From: Polytrichum commune
Lineage: Eukaryota > Streptophyta > Polytrichopsida > Polytrichales > Polytrichaceae
NCBI GenBank assembly: GCA_950295325.1
Contig: OX485806.1
Coordinates: 42,968,001 to 43,032,000 of the forward strand
Reading direction: 5' to 3'
Length of the DNA stretch: 64,000 nucleotides
Each line of letters opens with the position of its first letter. Within the stretch, counting starts at the first letter, position 1. This document shows, one piece after another, positions 60,171-64,000 of the stretch. A model generated the notes under the pieces. That model made no database searches and was not told the origin of the DNA. It was given only the letters and a program-made list of their open reading frames with translations. Both the position numbers and the translations under genes were made by a program.

Positions 60171-63121
60171 CTACCCAAGATGGACCGTGCTCAGAATCCA
60201 CCTTCCACCGAAAGTTAGGGTTTGTATCCCAGCCTGTATAATGCCGAATCACATCTTCATTCCTTGCCGTCGGTCGGTAGTACTCCACTTGTTTTGTCGA
60301 AAATGAGGGCTGGAAGTTACAAAATTGGGTTTGGACAAAGCTCTTGCCACCCACACTGGCTTCACATATGTCTCGTCTCCAGGACGCAAAATGAGCATAT
60401 ATCCTTCATGACAATCCACTGCAATGCGGAAAGATGGTGGCGGACGACTACTAGCAGGCCCCACGTAATGGTCGTCCACATCAAACTCCTCTCGAACCTC
60501 TCCATTTCCCAAAAGACTAGCCTCTGAAGCTTGTACATCGACTCGTGTTTGTGGCCAAAATCCATGCCTCAAAGTATGAGGGCTATCTTGGTGGAGGTCT
60601 ACCAAGGCGGCACGAACACGTGTCCAATAATGTATCCAATTCCCATAACGATGCCAACATGATCCGCCAACATCCGCTATCTTCAAACTCTCCCAATATT
60701 GTATGAAGCCTGATATACCTTTCAAAATATCCTCCAAATTCTTCATGGCTATTGGCTTACAAGGGCTAGGCTCCCCATCCGGTAACATGGTCTTCCCATC
60801 CGCATCCACGCGCCACACAAGAAGACCCTCCGGCGGGCTCCAGTCTTGTGTCGTGCACAACAACTTGTATTGCATGGCCGGGACACCATCGTCACGCATG
60901 TAGAACCGGAATTGTTGTGCCTTCGTATGCCCGATCAATTGGTGAGCTCCACTTCGAATATAAGGTTCTATAAATGCCTTGAAGTCTGGCACCTCCTCAA
61001 TCATATGGGGGATGACGGGAACGTTCTCCAAATCCATGTACGACTTCATCAATAATGGGATTGTAGGAAAATCCTCCTCCCGCAACTTCATGCTCCACCG
61101 CCCAAAAGATGCATCAATATCATCGTGCGGGTGGCCTACCAATAGGAAGGACACAAAAACCTCCTTGAAAATGCCTTTCGCAACCAACAACGACCAATAT
61201 GCAAATACATATCTGCTTTTATTGTCCTTGGCACAATTGTCCAATTGGACACGCAAAGTTGGAGGCAACTTCTTGGCAATCACGGGTTCATTGGGTGGCT
61301 CGGGCAACGAATGCAAGCATACATCTTTTCCATCCAACACCGCTTCATATAAAGGTGTTGAACCCGTGTTCTCAAATAACAATCCTGAAGAATAGGCTGG
61401 TGGTTTCTCTAAATCACATAAAAGCCTTGCAAATGATCCTATCGTGTGGTTTGAATCCGCTGGATACAAATCAAGAGCATAATGAGCAAACTTGACATCA
61501 CCGTGTCCATGTGCAATCATTCCTGCAATGCCAACCCAATGTGATTAGCATCTATGTATGAATAAACCATTATGAAGGAATCCATGTTCTCCAATACATC
61601 ACGGAATAAAAAACCACAACATTTAGGGTATGTCATGACATTGTTTCGAAGTTCACCTGTAACCGATACAGGCAACTTAAAAAACCCATCCGTGGCCTTG
61701 ATTCGATTTGCAAAACATGGGGAGGCTGTTTTGGCATGGTCCATTTTGTCATGGATGACCGTAAGAACCTCCAAGGGCCTGGAGATGGACAAAGCTCTAT
61801 TTGTGTAGTAATCATTACGGTGTGCCTCTTGCATGTTTACGTGCTTGAAATAGTTCAATTGATGCGCTGCATATGACTCGGTACCCATCGTGTGTGCATC
61901 CCGGAGGCGCTTCAACTTCTCGCAATTAGAGCACCTGGCAAATTTGTCCCCTCGTCTTTTTGTAATGTATTCGCTAAAGTTTTGTTTCTTGATTGCACTT
62001 AATTTTGACAATGAAATTGGCTCCAACCCAATCTTCTCGCCAACTGCATTAACGTCCAACAATATGTCTTTCCATTTTGTGCCTGTGGGAAGAACTTTCT
62101 CCACAACCTTTTCACCGGTTGTGAGTGTGCGTGTTTTGTGCGGCATTGCATCAGCAAGGGGGACAATGATGGTTGCTAGAGTTGCCGTTGCTTGCCTTGT
62201 TGCTTCCCTAGGTTTCTTTAAACCCACGTTCCCATGGTGACGGGACCGGCGGCCTTCCTTGGCATAAGCAGCTTGTCTATAGAAGTCCGCCTTCGACACA
62301 CCGTAAATGGTGTACCATGCCTTACAACACACGTCTATGCTTTCAATGGTGATTACCTTGCGACCCGTCCCATTCACATGTATTGCCCTATGGACATCAA
62401 GTTTTTTTGTGGATCTTAGACGAAAATCTCCAAGCCACATTTCTTCACGGATGGCCTTCAATTTATCCCTTGGAAACAATTGGCAACAACAATGCACACA
62501 ACAATCCTTTGTGGCAACTTCTCTTATGGACTCCTCCCCAAGCAGCCTTTGACGTTTACAATCAGTTGCAGATGGAGAAGGACGTGCCACAGTATCGTAC
62601 TTTCTTTGACCCTTGCGTGGCCGCATGTTTGATTGCATTTCCTTTTCGAGTTGCATGTGTCGTTGCTCATGTTCACGCAAGCTAACTCCATCAGTCGTGA
62701 CATTCCTCAATGGCCACCTGCGGAGGGAGAACCTATGAGTGGGATCCACCTCAGAAGGAACGAGTGACTCCAATATGACAATCCCAACGTCCTCGGTGCC
62801 AAGCGGATTTTGATCAATGCAATCTTGTGGATGGGTGTTACGACAGATACCCTCCGCCACAACAACCCCATTGTCATTAAGAAGTAACACATCCAAATTC
62901 ACCCATGAAGCTCTTGAAAGCACGGCACACTCTGGAATGGGACAGTCCGGTACGGAACGCGAAGGTATATCGAAATGCTCTTCATCTGAACTCTCATCCA
63001 TAGTAGCCTCCCCGACAATGTCTAGCTCTTCCTCAGATGCAGATGGCCAAGTGGCCATGTCTTCTCCAGACGAATACCCTCTTCCAGTATACCCATCCAT
63101 TTTGCCTACACACATGAACAT
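60166..63121 (-). CDS. DUF7869-family protein, transposase-like, two exons, C-terminal frameshift
   Basis: Exon 1 runs from ATG at 63121 (or the better-context ATG at 63100) to 61657; exon 2 from 61522 to a stop at 60166-60168. N-terminal acidic region (EEELDIVGEATMDESSDEE); Cys-rich CCVHCCCQLF near residues 205-215; a C/H cluster CSNCEKLKRLRDAH...H...H at about 397-434. Then come IHDKMDHAK (Asp458/461), VQLDNCAKDNKSRY (Asp583) and VGHPHDDIDASFG (619-627), which resemble the acidic motifs of an RNase H-fold nuclease and are the hallmark of DUF7869. A one-base frame change near 60291-60299 separates FRQ from VEYYRPTARNEDVI. The stop comes from the inserted A4 repeat. Function is not established; transposase ancestry is inference. 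Otherwise open for 950 codons, so young or selected. Confidence 0.75.
61523..61656 (-). other. Phase-1 GT-AG intron of the DUF7869 gene
   Basis: Exon 1 ends GTTACAG|GTGAACTT and exon 2 begins GCATTGCAG|GAATGATT, 134 bp apart. Joining gives LPVSVTG-MIAHGHGD without break. The intron happens to be open in the exon 1 frame until a stop just after the acceptor, so a naive reading gives two overlapping proteins. A branch-like GCTAATC lies about 25 nt before the acceptor. Confidence 0.75.
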
Positions 63122-63291
63122 GGAACCTTGTAAAGAATTGACAAAAGCTATAGGGTCCAATAGAAAAACACGGAAACCTTATCATAACACATGTTGTATG
63201 AATATTATATCGATGGGTTCCAAAAAGATGGAGCGCACAACAGTTTATTCAGGATCCGTCTATGCACATCCCCATTGTGTGCATGAGGGTG

Positions 63292-63648
63292 GGTTTGGGT
63301 CGAGCAACCCAAACCTCGTGATAGGATGGGCCTGCTAATCCAGGCCCAACCCGTGACAGGGGTGGGTTTGGGTCGCTCGACCCAAACCTCACAATGGAGG
63401 TGTGTTTGGGTCGAGCGACCCAAACCTCACAATGGAGGTGTGTTTGGGTCGAGCGACCCAAACCTCATTACAGGATGGGCCTGCTAATCCAGGCCCAACC
63501 CGTGAGAGGGGGTGGGTTTGGGTCGAGCGACCCAAACCTCGTGACAGGATGGGCTTGCTAATCCAGGCCCAGCCCGTGATAGGGGTGGGTTTGGGTCGCT
63601 CGACCCAAACCTCACTATGGGGGTGGGTTTGGGTCGAGCGACCCAAAC
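63292..63648. repeat. Array of two alternating palindrome types upstream of the DUF7869 gene
   Basis: Seven copies of TTTGGGTCGAGCGACCCAAA (arms TTTGGGTCG/CGACCCAAA around AG or CT), at 63292, 63365, 63404, 63442, 63515, 63588 and 63626. Three copies of a second palindrome, TGGGCCTG-CTAATC-CAGGCCCA, at 63327, 63476 and 63550. Spacers include CTCGTGA, CAGGATGGG and CAACCCGTGA. It lies about 170-530 bp upstream of the first ATG, in promoter or 5' UTR position, or at the edge of an element. Confidence 0.85.
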
Positions 63649-63651
63649 ATT

Positions 63652-63676
63652 CCGCAAATTCCGCCTTAAATTGCGG
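63652..63676. repeat. Short inverted repeat CCGCAAATT...AAATTGCGG
   Basis: CCGCAAATT and AAATTGCGG pair with one mismatch across a 7-nt spacer, directly after the palindrome array. It may be its outer border. Confidence 0.5.
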
Positions 63677-64000
63677 TAATCTTCCATATTCAGCTACGTG
63701 GATACTAATTGGAAGAATTCAGGCCGTGCATGGCTGTTGTAATTAGCTACTCATCAACGGATGCATACACGAACCTTGCACTCCACCACTACTTGAGAGA
63801 GCTTGCAACCATTTCAGAATGGAGAGATGAGAAAAAAGGAGCAAAGTTTGGGGGGTTTGGTACTTTATACTACCCGCCTCCGCCTTGGCCTTCCTCTTTG
63901 GATCCCTTTCCCGCCCGAACGTAAACCCTAAACCTAAGTTCAAACCTTCTGACAGAATTTCCCGCTTCTTGTTGGTAATAGAGCATCCATATTTAGCTTG
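63677..64000. other. Upstream DNA with telo-box
   Basis: AAACCCTAAACC at 63923-63934 is a telo-box, common in plant promoters and 5' leaders. No convincing coding region; the open frames here (63709-63924 plus, 63943-63743 minus) have no recognisable domain. Confidence 0.45.

Noticed and set aside
61517-63160. Two separate overlapping proteins in place of one DUF7869 gene
   Set aside because: Splicing at 61656/61523 joins conserved segments in frame, and the tail of the first frame is intron sequence. The frame opens with TTG at 63160, not ATG.
63292-63648. CRISPR-like array
   Set aside because: The units are palindromes with unequal spacers that are themselves repeated, in plant DNA, without any cas gene.
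63205-63746. Several overlapping frames with repeated WVARPKPT-like motifs
   Set aside because: They are translations of the palindrome array on both strands.

Overview
This is a transposon-dense stretch of a plant nuclear genome. The evidence is Ty1/copia and Ty3/gypsy chromovirus retrotransposons, CACTA (En/Spm) and MULE-type DNA transposon genes, GT-AG introns, and telo-box motifs (AAACCCTAA) at several places. The combination of a MULE/SWIM gene, a DUF7869-type gene and the style of the gypsy RNase H suggests a non-flowering land plant, but the species cannot be fixed from sequence alone. I see no conventional single-copy host gene, tRNA or rRNA. No intact, fully open autonomous element is present.

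Layout. 1-2350: decayed MULE-type transposase gene with a SWIM zinc finger. 2805-3416: gypsy RT/RNase H scrap. 3426-6264: repeat family A (copy A1). 6265-9985: 5' half of a copia element on the minus strand, cut off by A1. 10620-17893: nest of families A, B and C. 19445-20795: solo C LTR. 21702-23976: TA-flanked terminal-inverted-repeat element holding a solo B LTR. 23979-29454: AT-rich and then strongly G/T-skewed DNA with no recognisable gene. 29455-31545: A and B pieces. About 31560-34991: CACTA element with a Transposase_24/DUF8039-like gene. 35473-41947: A copy A3 interrupted by a tandem satellite, a B fragment and a C LTR. 41948-42867: gypsy fragment. From 42868 to about 49.7 kb: second CACTA-like element, minus strand, with a Transposase_24-like exon and an exon for an FCP1-like HAD domain that has lost its catalytic aspartates. 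51775-57090: truncated chromovirus (family B) with its 3' LTR. 57461-60170: A copy A4, nearly identical to A1 but inverted. 60166-63121: two-exon DUF7869-family gene. 63292-63648: striking array of palindromes upstream of that gene.

Three LTR-like families explain much of the window. B LTRs (about 970 bp, TGTCGC...GCGACA) belong to the chromovirus at 52-57 kb. C LTRs (1.1-2.4 kb, TGTGAGCCC...TGACA or CTCACA) have conserved ends but very different middles. A (about 2.84 kb, TGTGAACC...CACA) is probably a very long LTR. Several B and C copies are solo LTRs with target-site duplications readable by eye (ATGCA, CAAGT, ATAAT, GTCTC, GAGCC), which fixes the nesting order.

The best candidates for something undescribed are the DUF7869 gene with its upstream palindrome array, the HAD-domain gene inside a CACTA-like element, the C LTRs with variable cores, and the TIR element with bipartite inverted repeats. 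All family assignments come from reading motifs; no database search was possible.
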